Below, piece by piece: positions 1-7,470 of a DNA stretch of 13,712 bases. Source of the stretch: Veillonella sp. (GTDB taxonomy: Bacteria; Bacillota; Negativicutes; Veillonellales; Veillonellaceae); contig DXZL01000031.1 in the NCBI GenBank assembly GCA_019419725.1, positions 1-13,712 of the forward strand, in the 5' to 3' direction. The position numbers and the translations under genes are program-made. The notes under the pieces were generated by a model that had not been told where the DNA came from, searched no databases, and was given only the letters and a program-made list of their open reading frames with translations. How positions within the stretch are numbered: the stretch's first letter is position 1; every line of letters starts with the position of its first letter.

Positions 1-281
1 ATCATATAGAGCTGCGTTGCATTTTTAATTATTTGAATATCTGCTGTTTCCTTCGCATTTCGTGCTCTATCAGCAGCCGATAAGAATTGTGGCATCGCAA
101 TAGCTGCCAATATGGCAATAACGGCTACCACAACCATTAACTCAACAAGGGTAAAGCCCCCTTTTCTCGACTTCTTGAAATTTTCCCGAACACGAGAAAT
201 ATGTAAGTGGTCTAAAACCCATTGACCACATAGTTCTAATCGAGAATTTAAACCATTAACCATATGTATAACAGAACTCAT
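1..281 (-). CDS. Type IV prepilin-like protein, N-terminal part (3' end outside window)
   Basis: This is the first 93 codons of a class III (type IV) prepilin, expected to be processed by a prepilin peptidase and assembled as a pilus or competence-pseudopilus subunit in the cell envelope. The processing site is unmistakable: basic residues then GG at 41-42, followed by FTLVELMVVVAVIAILAAIA. Cleavage after Gly42 would put Phe at +1 and the conserved Glu at +5 (E47), followed by the usual hydrophobic N-terminal helix and a Pro at 64. The start at 281 has AAGGAGG five bases upstream. An in-frame ATG at codon 7 has no comparable site. The leader of 42 residues is much longer than the usual 6-30, and no later ATG, GTG or TTG exists before the cleavage site. 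It is the fourth gene of the pilus operon, 93 bases after pilC. The variable C-terminal domain is not visible, so major versus minor pilin cannot be decided. Confidence 0.9.
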   Translation of the reverse strand, partial: MSSVIHMVNGLNSRLELCGQWVLDHLHISRVRENFKKSRKGGFTLVELMVVVAVIAILAAIAMPQFLSAADRARNAKETADIQIIKNATQLYM

Positions 282-331
282 AATATCCTCCTTATAATGA
301 TTAAATAACAGCTATCCATTTATATTGACCT

Positions 332-381
332 CTATTGTTCTAACTATAAAAAGCTATTGTGCAACTATAAATAGCTATTGT
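332..381 (-). repeat. Short tandem repeat at the 3' end of pilC
   Basis: The motif CTATTGT (plus strand) starts at 332, 354 and 375, giving units of 22 and 21 bases. The two full units share AACTATAAAAAG or AACTATAAATAG after the motif, differing by one base over about 19. The third, partial copy covers the pilC stop codon. On the coding strand the motif reads ACAATAG, so the duplication places a second in-frame TAG 21 bases after the real stop. It looks like a small duplication rather than a mobile repeat. No terminator-like hairpin is seen in the 282-374 spacer, so pilC and the prepilin are probably co-transcribed. Confidence 0.6.
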
Positions 382-1550
382 CCTCCCAACTTAGCAATAG
401 ACGTAAATAATGGATACATAACAGATACAACTAAAACAGCTACACCAATTCCCATTACAGTTAGCAAAATTGGTTCTAAAAGCCTCTCTAGTCGGGCGAT
501 ATATTTTGAAAGTATAGATTCATAGTAATGTCCACAATGATGTAGCATCTTAACGAGCTCTCCACTTTCCTCGCCAATAGAAATCATTTGCCATATAAAG
601 GAATTTCCAATATTCTCAGATCTAAGGCTCTCTTCAAAAGAATGACCCGTTAATAACTTTGCCTCTACTTTCTCACTACATTCGGCACCATACATATTGC
701 CCCATAAAGGTCTTGTGATATTCATAGTATGAATAATAGAAATTCCAGAATCTAACAAAAGGGCCCAAACCTTTAGCATACTTGTATAGTAAATGCAGGT
801 CATCCATTGGTATCTGTGAGCCAACAGCCAAAGCCAACGATGTACTTTGCGTTTTATACTATGTTGATGGTATGCAAAGACTAAAGCGCCTATCCCTACA
901 CACTGCATAATAAAGACTAATATAGGATGATTCTTTAGCCCTTGTCCTAATGCAAAGAGGGCTCGTGTCATCAATGGTAATGTAATATGCATGGTAGTAA
1001 AAACCTTCTCAAAGGATGGAATGATAAACAGGATGGTAACGAGAAAGAATACGTTCATCATGAGAAGAAGAAATATAGGATAAGAAATAGCACTCATAAC
1101 CTTTTGTCGCAATTGTCGCTCCCAGTCATAGTGACGTGAAATGTATTGTAAGCTTTCACCTAAAGTGCCTGCTGCCTCTCCACTTTCTAGTAGTGCTAAG
1201 GCTATCGCAGGGCAGCCTTCACTACGCAATGCTTGCGATAAGGTTTGGCCTCTCTCAATCGATTCATAGAGGGCTGTATATAAAAGCCCTCGCTTCCCAT
1301 GACAGAGTAACTGTAATGCCCTCCGTAAAGGCACACCAGACTCGATGAGTAGTCCTAATTGATAGGTTACATCTACCACCATTGTATGATTCCACTTATG
1401 CTTTTTCTTATTTACTTGTAAAGTGATTTTATAAATCTTGTATCCATCGCGCTTTAACCGTGTACCGACCTCCTGTTCTGAATCTGCCCACATCAAACCT
1501 TTTACTGTTTCATTATTCTCATTTTTTACGACATATTCATAAGCCTCCAT
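375..1550 (-). CDS. pilC: Type IV pilus / type II secretion inner-membrane platform protein (PilC/GspF family)
   Basis: A 391-residue polytopic platform protein of the GspF/PilC family, which sits in the cytoplasmic membrane and couples the PilB and PilT motors to pilin assembly. The length is usual for the family (about 400). The N-terminus (residues 1-40) has the family opening, an aromatic-rich strand followed by a Gly/Ala-rich 'do not skip' segment. Two tandem GspF domains are visible, each with the LLxSGx and GExxGxL patterns: LLIESGVPL near 67 with LLESGEAAGTL near 120, and LLLDSGISI near 264 with ISIGEESGEL near 323. Membrane segments lie at about 155-177, 209-227 and 360-382. The start ATG at 1550 has AGGTG five bases upstream, overlapping the pilT stop codon, with only eight bases between the two genes. 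This indicates translational coupling. Confidence 0.92.
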   Translation of the reverse strand: MEAYEYVVKNENNETVKGLMWADSEQEVGTRLKRDGYKIYKITLQVNKKKHKWNHTMVVDVTYQLGLLIESGVPLRRALQLLCHGKRGLLYTALYESIERGQTLSQALRSEGCPAIALALLESGEAAGTLGESLQYISRHYDWERQLRQKVMSAISYPIFLLLMMNVFFLVTILFIIPSFEKVFTTMHITLPLMTRALFALGQGLKNHPILVFIMQCVGIGALVFAYHQHSIKRKVHRWLWLLAHRYQWMTCIYYTSMLKVWALLLDSGISIIHTMNITRPLWGNMYGAECSEKVEAKLLTGHSFEESLRSENIGNSFIWQMISIGEESGELVKMLHHCGHYYESILSKYIARLERLLEPILLTVMGIGVAVLVVSVMYPLFTSIAKLGGQ

Positions 1551-1558
1551 ATCTGCAC

Positions 1559-2578
1559 CTACGATAATTGTTGATCTAATAGCGTATGTAGTTGATGCTG
1601 CGTTCCATATTGTGCTTTTACATCTCGTACGGCCATTTCTAGTGTTTTCATAGGCAGTTGTGTTTCTTGAATCGAGATAATTTGCGGTTCCTTACGAGTG
1701 CGTATTAAATTTGCCACTGCATGAGTGTTTAACAAAATATCACGAATGGTAATAAACTTTTTATTCCACCTAAGAAGTCGTTGACATATAACAGCACGTA
1801 ACACTTGAGATATTTGACTGCGAATTTCCTCTTGTTGTTCACCAGGAAATAGTGAAATCATGCGGTGAACTGCCATCACGGCCCTTTGCGTATGCATAGT
1901 GGCCATCACAAGATGACCCGTTTCGGCCGCATGAAGAGCGGCCTCTAATGTTTCACGATCTCGAAGCTCTCCAACCATAATGACATCTGGGTCCTCTCTC
2001 AATGCATCGCGAATACCATTAGACATAGACTTAATATCGGCACCTAATTGGCGTTGATGAATTAAAGATTTCTTAGGCTTAAACTCAAATTCTATGGGGT
2101 CTTCTAAGGTAATGATATGCCGCTCCATATTTTGATTTATATAGTCAATACAACAGGCTAAGGTAAAACTTTTCCCACTACCTGTAGGCCCGCATACAAG
2201 CAATAGACCATCATGTGCTTCACATAGTTTTTGAAGTAAATGTCCTTCACTGTTATCTTCTAGCTTAAGTTGTTGATGGCACAATAACCTCAGTGTCCCA
2301 CATATCGTTTGATTAGCCTTATATAGATGAACACGTATACGCACGCCACAACAGGAACAAGCTTCATCGAGAGATTGCCATTCATAAGAGGCTATACCAC
2401 AACGTCGTAAAATATCTTCAATTAAGATAGTAGTACATATAAACGAAGTAGCCTTCAATCCATCACCATGTCGCAAATAGATAGGCTCACCACATTGTAG
2501 ATGAATATCTGTGGATGATAATTGTATTGCTTGTTCAACAATGGTTTCTAAATTTCCACTATTACAGCATGAGTCCAC
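1559..2578 (-). CDS. pilT: PilT-like type IV pilus retraction ATPase, cysteine-rich
   Basis: A 339-residue secretion ATPase of the PilT branch, expected to be a cytoplasmic hexamer that depolymerises the pilus. Motifs in order are Walker A GPTGSGKS at 130-137, the Asp box TLEDPIEF at 157-164, ALREDPDVIMVGELRD at 192-207 (Walker B), and the His box with MATMHT at 225-230. AETGHLV and the late AVANLIRTRKEPQI (287-300) match PilT rather than PilB. It has 15 cysteines, including CC at 4-5, ACSCCG at 73-78 and CC at 142-143, which is unusual for a PilT. The start is GTG at 2578, with AGGAGG nine bases upstream, inside the end of pilB. The two genes overlap by 17 bases, so coupled translation is likely. 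A DNA-uptake role is also possible, as pilus motors serve competence in related bacteria. Confidence 0.88.
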   Translation of the reverse strand: MDSCCNSGNLETIVEQAIQLSSTDIHLQCGEPIYLRHGDGLKATSFICTTILIEDILRRCGIASYEWQSLDEACSCCGVRIRVHLYKANQTICGTLRLLCHQQLKLEDNSEGHLLQKLCEAHDGLLLVCGPTGSGKSFTLACCIDYINQNMERHIITLEDPIEFEFKPKKSLIHQRQLGADIKSMSNGIRDALREDPDVIMVGELRDRETLEAALHAAETGHLVMATMHTQRAVMAVHRMISLFPGEQQEEIRSQISQVLRAVICQRLLRWNKKFITIRDILLNTHAVANLIRTRKEPQIISIQETQLPMKTLEMAVRDVKAQYGTQHQLHTLLDQQLS

Positions 2579-3572
2579 AACGATGCACCTCCTCTATCGA
2601 TGTAACATGCTGAGATACAGCTTCACGAGCGGAATCCTCTAGTGACAAAAGTAAATGTGCTTCTAATTGATCCCAGTGAACTGAATTGGTTGGTATTTCT
2701 AAATATTCAAAGAGCGCAGTCCGTCCATGATACGTGGTACCATCAAATTTTCGAACTAAACGTTGCGCTATTACCCCCATTAAAGTAGCCCGTATTAAAT
2801 ACGGTTCTACCCCCATATCCATGAGACGCGTTACAACACCAATAGCTGTGTTAGTATGAATTGTAGATAACACTCGATGCCCTGTTAAAGCAGATTTAAC
2901 GGCCAGCTCTGCAGTCTCCTTATCCCTGATTTCACCAATCATAATCGTATCTGGATCTTGCCGTAGCACTGATCTAAGCCCTTTGGCAAATGTAAAGCCA
3001 ATCTTCTCATTAATACCAATTTGTATGGCTCCTTTAATTTCAGCCTCTACGGGATCTTCAAGACATATGAGCTTTGTTTCCTCTAGATTTAACATGCGTA
3101 ACATGGCATATAAAGTAGCCGTTTTACCACTACCTGTAGGTCCACAGATTAGAAGTAAGCCATAAGGACGTTTTAGTAATTGTTTAATATGCTCAAAAAT
3201 ATCTGCACGCATACCTAAGGCTGTTAAGTCTTTATGACTCCCTTCATTTCCCATAAGTCGGCAGACCAAAGTCTCACCATATAAGCTGGGCAAGGTAGAT
3301 ACGCGCATAGTTACAGATGTATCCTTATGACTCCAAGCCCATCGACCATCTTGAGGCAATCTCTTTTCACTAATATCTAATGCACTACAAACCTTGATGC
3401 GGTTGATAATAAGTTCAGCCTCTTCAGAAGACACAGTCATATTTGTTCGTAGTAATCCATCTTGTCGTAACCGAACTTGGACACCACTTTTTGTGGGATC
3501 AAAGTGAATATCGCTGACATGATGTTCTAAAGCATATAGGATAATGTCGTCTAATGTTACGTCTACATACAT
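2562..3572 (-). CDS. pilB: PilB/GspE-like pilus assembly ATPase, short form
   Basis: A 336-residue secretion ATPase of the GspE/PilB/ComGA class, the motor for pilus extension. The N-terminal part holds VSDIHFDP and the VRLRQDG strand typical of the N2 domain. Then come Walker A GPTGSGKT at 144-151, the Asp box CLEDPVE at 170-176, Walker B IMIGEIRD at 210-217 and the His box STIHTNTA at 236-243. MDMGVEPYLIRATLMGVIAQRLVRK is a PilB/GspE signature. The protein is short: it lacks the N1 (MshEN-like) domain of full-length PilB. The usual zinc-binding CxxC pair after QRLVR is also missing, the chain passing directly to a HGRTALFEYLEI segment. The start is placed at ATG 3572, which follows AGGAGG by five bases. 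The longer GTG at 3578 overlaps that Shine-Dalgarno. It is the first gene of the pilus operon. Confidence 0.9.
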   Translation of the reverse strand: MYVDVTLDDIILYALEHHVSDIHFDPTKSGVQVRLRQDGLLRTNMTVSSEEAELIINRIKVCSALDISEKRLPQDGRWAWSHKDTSVTMRVSTLPSLYGETLVCRLMGNEGSHKDLTALGMRADIFEHIKQLLKRPYGLLLICGPTGSGKTATLYAMLRMLNLEETKLICLEDPVEAEIKGAIQIGINEKIGFTFAKGLRSVLRQDPDTIMIGEIRDKETAELAVKSALTGHRVLSTIHTNTAIGVVTRLMDMGVEPYLIRATLMGVIAQRLVRKFDGTTYHGRTALFEYLEIPTNSVHWDQLEAHLLLSLEDSAREAVSQHVTSIEEVHRCGLML

Positions 3573-3583
3573 GGTCACCTCCT

Positions 3584-3597
3584 ATACCTTGCGGTAT
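3584..3597 (-). promoter_or_regulatory. Small hairpin just upstream of the pilB ribosome binding site
   Basis: On the coding strand ATACC-GCAA-GGTAT forms a five-base-pair hairpin with a GNRA-type tetraloop, ending directly at the AGGAGG of pilB. A stem this close to the ribosome binding site could tune translation, but it is short. The same arms, ATACC and GGTAT, occur in the upp leader at 11618-11632 with a five-base loop. Function is inference. Confidence 0.35.
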
Positions 3598-3623
3598 GTT
3601 TTTACCTCACACTAGCGTATGGC

Positions 3624-3651
3624 GTTATAGGTTTCGACATCAGCCTCTAAA
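3624..3651 (-). promoter_or_regulatory. Possible promoter of the pilus operon
   Basis: On the minus strand TTTAGA (3651-3646) and TATAAC (3629-3624) are separated by 16 bases, matching the sigma-A consensus at four of six and five of six positions. It lies between the eno terminator and pilB and would give a leader of about 45 bases. The area is AT-rich, so chance matches are easy. I looked for a cyclic-di-GMP riboswitch here and did not recognise one. Confidence 0.3.
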
Positions 3652-3707
3652 TCCCTTTTTTATTTTTAAAAATCCACGAAGCGAAAACTTTTCTATTTTG
3701 GGCATAC

Positions 3708-3734
3708 AAAAAAGGCGCCCCGTAGGGCGCCCTT
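3708..3734 (-). terminator. Rho-independent terminator of the glycolytic operon
   Basis: On the minus strand GGCGCCC-TACG-GGGCGCC forms a seven-base-pair GC stem with a tetraloop. It is extended by three weaker pairs (A-U, A-U, G-U) and followed directly by TTTTTT. It starts 25 bases after the eno stop codon and separates the operon from pilB. The plus-strand reading lacks a good T-run and there is no convergent gene, so it acts for eno. Confidence 0.92.
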
Positions 3735-3759
3735 ATTGCACTTTTAGCTAAGACGATTT

Positions 3760-5043
3760 TTATTTTAAGTTATAGAAAACGTCATTACCTTTATATTGTG
3801 CTGTTTCGTATAACATTTCTTCAATACGAAGCAATTGATTGTATTTAGCTACACGTTCAGAACGAGCTGGTGCACCAGTCTTAATTTGGCCAGCATTTAC
3901 AGCTACTGCAATATCAGCGATAAATGTATCTTCTGTTTCGCCAGAGCGGTGAGATACTACACATGTATAACCTGCGCGTTTAGCAAGTTCCATAGCGTCA
4001 AATGCTTCTGTTAAAGTACCGATTTGGTTTACTTTTACAAGAATAGAGTTACCTACACCAAGCTCAATACCACGAGCCAAACGTTTTGTATTAGTTACGA
4101 ATAAATCGTCACCAACGAGTTGTACACGATCGCCAAGGCGTTCTGTCAATAATTTCCAACCATCCCAATCTTCTTCAGCAAGACCATCTTCGATGGATAC
4201 GATTGGGTATTTACCTACTAAGTATTCGTAGAAGTCTACCATTTCAGCAGCTGTTTTAACTTTGCCTTCGCCAGCTAAATTGTATTTGCCATCTTCATAG
4301 AATTCAGAAGATGCAGAATCAAGAGCTAATTTAAAGTCTTTACCAGGTTCATAACCTGCCGCTTTAATAGCTTCACAAATTACTTCTAACGCTTCTTCAT
4401 TGGATGCCAAGTTAGGAGCGAAACCACCTTCGTCACCTACGGCAGTGCTAAGACCTTTATCATGAAGTACAGATTTCAATGTATGATATACTTCTGCACA
4501 GCTACGAAGAGCTTCAGCGAAGGATTCCGCGCCTACAGGCATAATCATAAATTCTTGAATATCTACGTTATTATCCGCATGTGCGCCGCCATTCAAGATA
4601 TTCATCATAGGAACTGGCAATTCTTTTGCGTTGAAACCGCCAAGGTATGCAAACAATGGCAAGTCTAAAGATTCTGCCGCTGCACGAGCTACAGCCATGG
4701 AAACACCAAGAATTGCATTAGCACCGAGGTTAGATTTATTGTCTGTACCATCTAATTTCAACATCAAGTTATCGATAGCTACTTGTTCAGTCGCATCATA
4801 ACCAATAATGGCAGGACCGATTTTAGCATTTACATTATCGATAGCTGTTAATACACCTTTACCAGAGTAACGAGATTTATCACCATCACGTAATTCTACA
4901 GCTTCAAACTTACCTGTGGAAGCACCAGATGGAACTGCAGCTGTTGCAATAGTGCCATCTTCTAAACATACTTCAACTTCAACAGTTGGGTTACCGCGGG
5001 AATCTAAAATTTCTCTTGCAATGACTTGTTCAATTACTGCCAT
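3760..5043 (-). CDS. eno: Enolase (phosphopyruvate hydratase)
   Basis: A 427-residue enolase interconverting 2-phosphoglycerate and phosphoenolpyruvate, with the usual bacterial length. The substrate-loop region GASTGKFEAVELRDGD (40-55) and the motif SHRSGETEDTFIADIAVA (364-381) are intact. Mg2+ ligands D242, E285 and D312, the catalytic base K337 and the acid/base E205 can all be placed by their conserved surroundings (LALDSASSEF, SIEDGLAEED, LVGDDLFVTN, LVKVNQIGT, VGDEGGF). The start ATG follows GAGGTG at a normal distance. It is the last gene of the cggR operon, 115 bases after gpmI, the widest internal gap there. That gap may hold an additional promoter. A strong terminator follows. Confidence 0.98.
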   Translation of the reverse strand: MAVIEQVIAREILDSRGNPTVEVEVCLEDGTIATAAVPSGASTGKFEAVELRDGDKSRYSGKGVLTAIDNVNAKIGPAIIGYDATEQVAIDNLMLKLDGTDNKSNLGANAILGVSMAVARAAAESLDLPLFAYLGGFNAKELPVPMMNILNGGAHADNNVDIQEFMIMPVGAESFAEALRSCAEVYHTLKSVLHDKGLSTAVGDEGGFAPNLASNEEALEVICEAIKAAGYEPGKDFKLALDSASSEFYEDGKYNLAGEGKVKTAAEMVDFYEYLVGKYPIVSIEDGLAEEDWDGWKLLTERLGDRVQLVGDDLFVTNTKRLARGIELGVGNSILVKVNQIGTLTEAFDAMELAKRAGYTCVVSHRSGETEDTFIADIAVAVNAGQIKTGAPARSERVAKYNQLLRIEEMLYETAQYKGNDVFYNLK

Positions 5044-5074
5044 TTCTTCACCTCATAAAAATCTAATGGGATAA

Positions 5075-5096
5075 CTGTCATGCGACAGATATTATA
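5075..5096 (-). promoter_or_regulatory. Possible internal promoter and inverted repeat upstream of eno
   Basis: The 115-base gpmI-eno spacer (5044-5158) has no terminator-like hairpin. On the minus strand a perfect TATAAT (5096-5091) is followed by CTGTC-GCAT-GACAG (5088-5075), a perfect five-base inverted repeat that would sit at the predicted transcription start. No good -35 is visible at 16-18 bases, so the promoter call is weak. A second palindrome, ACTATA-TT-TATAGT, lies at 5133-5146. These could be operator sites or 5' mRNA stabilising stems, and either reading is inference. Confidence 0.3.
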
Positions 5097-5158
5097 TATT
5101 GAGCAAAACCATATAGGTTATAACTCTTGTTAACTATAAATATAGTGAAAGCTCTATA

Positions 5159-6685
5159 TTATGCTTTTTTTACCAAACTATGACCTGTCATAGATTTTGG
5201 TTGTTCTATACCAGCCAAGTCTAATAATGTAGGAGCAATATCACATAATTTGCCAGCCTCTAATGTAGCTGATTTTAAGGCATCACTCATTAAAATTAAA
5301 GGAACCAAGTTTGTTGTATGCGCCGTATGAACTTTGCCAGTTTCATGGTTAACCATAAGCTCCGCATTACCATGATCTGCTGTAATCAATAAGTGACCAT
5401 TCTTACTACGTATAGCCTCAACGATGCGTCCTAAACAAGTATCTACAGCCTGAACTGCTTTAACAGCTGCTTCAAAGCTACCTGTATGACCTACCATATC
5501 TGGATTTGCAAAGTTTAAGATGATCATATCATACGTTTCATCTTGAATAGCTTGTACAACTTTATCGGTTACTTCATAAGCGCTCATCTCAGGTTGCAAA
5601 TCATAGGTTGCCACTTGAGGAGATTTCACAAGTATGCGGTCCTCACCTTCAAATGGTTCCTCTTTACCGCCGTTGAAGAAATACGTAACATGAGCGTATT
5701 TCTCTGTTTCAGCAATACGCAATTGACGATAGCCACCTACGCTTAGTACTTCGCCTAGTGTTTCAGATAAAATGTCCTTTTCATACACAATATGAACTGG
5801 TAAACCATCTTCATATTTAGTCATAGTCGCCATGTATAAAGACAATGGTTCACGGTTAAAGCCATCAAAGTCTGGCAACACTAAGGCTTTTGTAAGCTCA
5901 CGACCACGGTCTGGACGGAAGTTACAGAAGATTACAGCATCGCCATTCTTGATCGTTCCTTCAGCATCAATTACCGTAGGAAGAACAAACTCATCTGCCG
6001 CATCTTTGTCATAAGATTGTTGCACCGCTTCACAGACTGATGAGGCTCTTTGACCTTGACCATTTACAATCGCATTGTAAGCAAGTTCCACACGGTCCCA
6101 ACGATTATCGCGGTCCATCGCATAGTATCGACCACTCACAGTAGCAATTTTTCCACAGTTTAGCTCTGCCATATACGCTTCTAAGTCTTTTAAATAGCCT
6201 TGTGCACATTGAGGGGCTACGTCACGACCATCGAGCAAGGCATGTACATAAACATGCTCAATACCATGATCATGAGCCCCTTTAATAACTGCCTTAATGT
6301 GCTCTAAGGAGCAATGTACATTGCCATCTGATACTAGACCGATAAGATGTAAGCTTTGTTTTTTAGCAACTTCGTATAGTTCCTGCATAACAGGGCGATT
6401 ATAAAACTCACCGGATTCAACGTCTTTAGTAATACGAGTTAAATCTTGGTACACAATACGACCAGAACCAAGGTTTAAATGGCCAACCTCAGAATTCCCC
6501 ATCTGTCCTTCTGGAAGTCCTACTGCAAGCCCTGATGCTTCTAATTTTGTATGTGGATACATATCCCACAATTGATTAAAACAGTGCGGCTTCGCCTGTA
6601 CTACAGCATTGGTTGTATCTGATTGATCTCCCATGCCAAAGCCATCTAGGATAACTAGCATTACGGGAGCCTTTAATTTAGCCAT
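5159..6685 (-). CDS. gpmI: 2,3-bisphosphoglycerate-independent phosphoglycerate mutase
   Basis: A 508-residue, metal-dependent phosphoglycerate mutase interconverting 3- and 2-phosphoglycerate. It belongs to the alkaline-phosphatase superfamily, and about 510 residues is normal. Visible motifs are VMLVILDGFGMG with metal ligand D14, QMGNSEVGHLNLGSGR with the phosphorylated serine S65, HALLDGRDV, the arginine-rich NFRPDRGRELT, and the C-terminal metal motif TADHGNAELM followed by HTAHTTNLVP. The start is set at ATG 6685, which has GAGG six bases upstream. A farther ATG at 6697 has no ribosome binding site and nearly touches the tpiA stop codon (TAA, 6701-6699). Fourth of the five enzyme genes in the operon. 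Confidence 0.97.
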   Translation of the reverse strand: MAKLKAPVMLVILDGFGMGDQSDTTNAVVQAKPHCFNQLWDMYPHTKLEASGLAVGLPEGQMGNSEVGHLNLGSGRIVYQDLTRITKDVESGEFYNRPVMQELYEVAKKQSLHLIGLVSDGNVHCSLEHIKAVIKGAHDHGIEHVYVHALLDGRDVAPQCAQGYLKDLEAYMAELNCGKIATVSGRYYAMDRDNRWDRVELAYNAIVNGQGQRASSVCEAVQQSYDKDAADEFVLPTVIDAEGTIKNGDAVIFCNFRPDRGRELTKALVLPDFDGFNREPLSLYMATMTKYEDGLPVHIVYEKDILSETLGEVLSVGGYRQLRIAETEKYAHVTYFFNGGKEEPFEGEDRILVKSPQVATYDLQPEMSAYEVTDKVVQAIQDETYDMIILNFANPDMVGHTGSFEAAVKAVQAVDTCLGRIVEAIRSKNGHLLITADHGNAELMVNHETGKVHTAHTTNLVPLILMSDALKSATLEAGKLCDIAPTLLDLAGIEQPKSMTGHSLVKKA

Positions 6686-6698
6686 TTTTAACCTCATA

Positions 6699-7469
6699 TT
6701 AAGCGCTTACTTCATTCGCCGCTTTAATAATATCAATAAATTCATCAACTACTAAAGATGCACCACCTACAAGGGCACCATCAATATTTGGTTCCCCAAG
6801 GATTTCACGAGCATTTTCGGATTTAACACTACCGCCATACTGGATACGCACGGCATCAGCAGTCTCATCATCGTATAAAGAACGAATGTAATCACGAATT
6901 TCTTTACATACTTCTTCAGCTTGATCGGCAGTTGCTGTTTTTCCTGTGCCGATAGCCCAAATTGGTTCGTACGCAATAATCAATTGGCTAACTTGTTCCT
7001 TTGGAACGTCAACCAAAGCACCTTTAAGTTGAGATGTAATCCAGTCTAGAGTATGACCGGATTCACGTTGTTCTAAACTTTCACCAACACAGACTATTGG
7101 TATCAAATTATGGTGAAATGCACTTTTAATTTTTGCATTTACCGTCTCATCTGTTTCACCATAATATTCACGGCGTTCAGAGTGACCGATAATAACATAA
7201 TTGACGCCTACCTCTGTAAGCATAAGTGGTGAAATTTCACCAGTGAATGCACCAGCATCATGATAATCCATGGTTTGTGCGCCTACCTCAATCGCTGTGT
7301 TACGCGTCAGTGCTACAGCACGTTCGATAGCTGTGAAAGGCGGGCAAACAACTACATTACAGGATAATTCCATATCTTGTAACACGCTGTTAAACGCTTC
7401 GATCAGAATAGATCCAGACGCAATGGTGCCATTCATTTTCCAATTTCCTGCAATAATGGGTTTTCTCAT
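6699..7469 (-). CDS. tpiA: Triosephosphate isomerase
   Basis: A 256-residue TIM-barrel enzyme interconverting dihydroxyacetone phosphate and glyceraldehyde 3-phosphate. The active-site residues are N9 and K11 in AGNWKMNG, H96 in IIGHSERR, and E168 in AYEPIWAIGTGKTA (loop 6). The C-terminal phosphate-binding motifs IQYGGSVK and DGALVGGAS are present. The start ATG at 7469 gives the canonical MRKPIIAGNWKMN. Its GAGG ribosome binding site lies within the last codons of pgk, whose TAA ends one base before the ATG, so translation is probably coupled. A longer reading from TTG at 7493 overlaps pgk and is not believed. Confidence 0.98.
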   Translation of the reverse strand: MRKPIIAGNWKMNGTIASGSILIEAFNSVLQDMELSCNVVVCPPFTAIERAVALTRNTAIEVGAQTMDYHDAGAFTGEISPLMLTEVGVNYVIIGHSERREYYGETDETVNAKIKSAFHHNLIPIVCVGESLEQRESGHTLDWITSQLKGALVDVPKEQVSQLIIAYEPIWAIGTGKTATADQAEEVCKEIRDYIRSLYDDETADAVRIQYGGSVKSENAREILGEPNIDGALVGGASLVVDEFIDIIKAANEVSA

Positions 7470-7470
7470 A

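Noticed and set aside
325..525. Plus-strand reading frame opposite the end of pilC
   Set aside because: It is antisense to the conserved PilC C-terminal domain, has no Shine-Dalgarno, and begins in the short tandem repeat spacer.
3573..3578. GTG start for pilB at 3578, adding two residues
   Set aside because: The GTG overlaps the AGGAGG itself; the ATG at 3572 has the proper five-base spacing.
3579..3707. Cyclic-di-GMP riboswitch before the pilus operon
   Set aside because: Such riboswitches control pilus genes in some Clostridia, but the conserved core sequences and paired elements are not recognisable in this 129-base leader.
6686..6697. Earlier ATG for gpmI at 6697
   Set aside because: It has no ribosome binding site, whereas ATG 6685 follows GAGG and gives the standard N-terminus.
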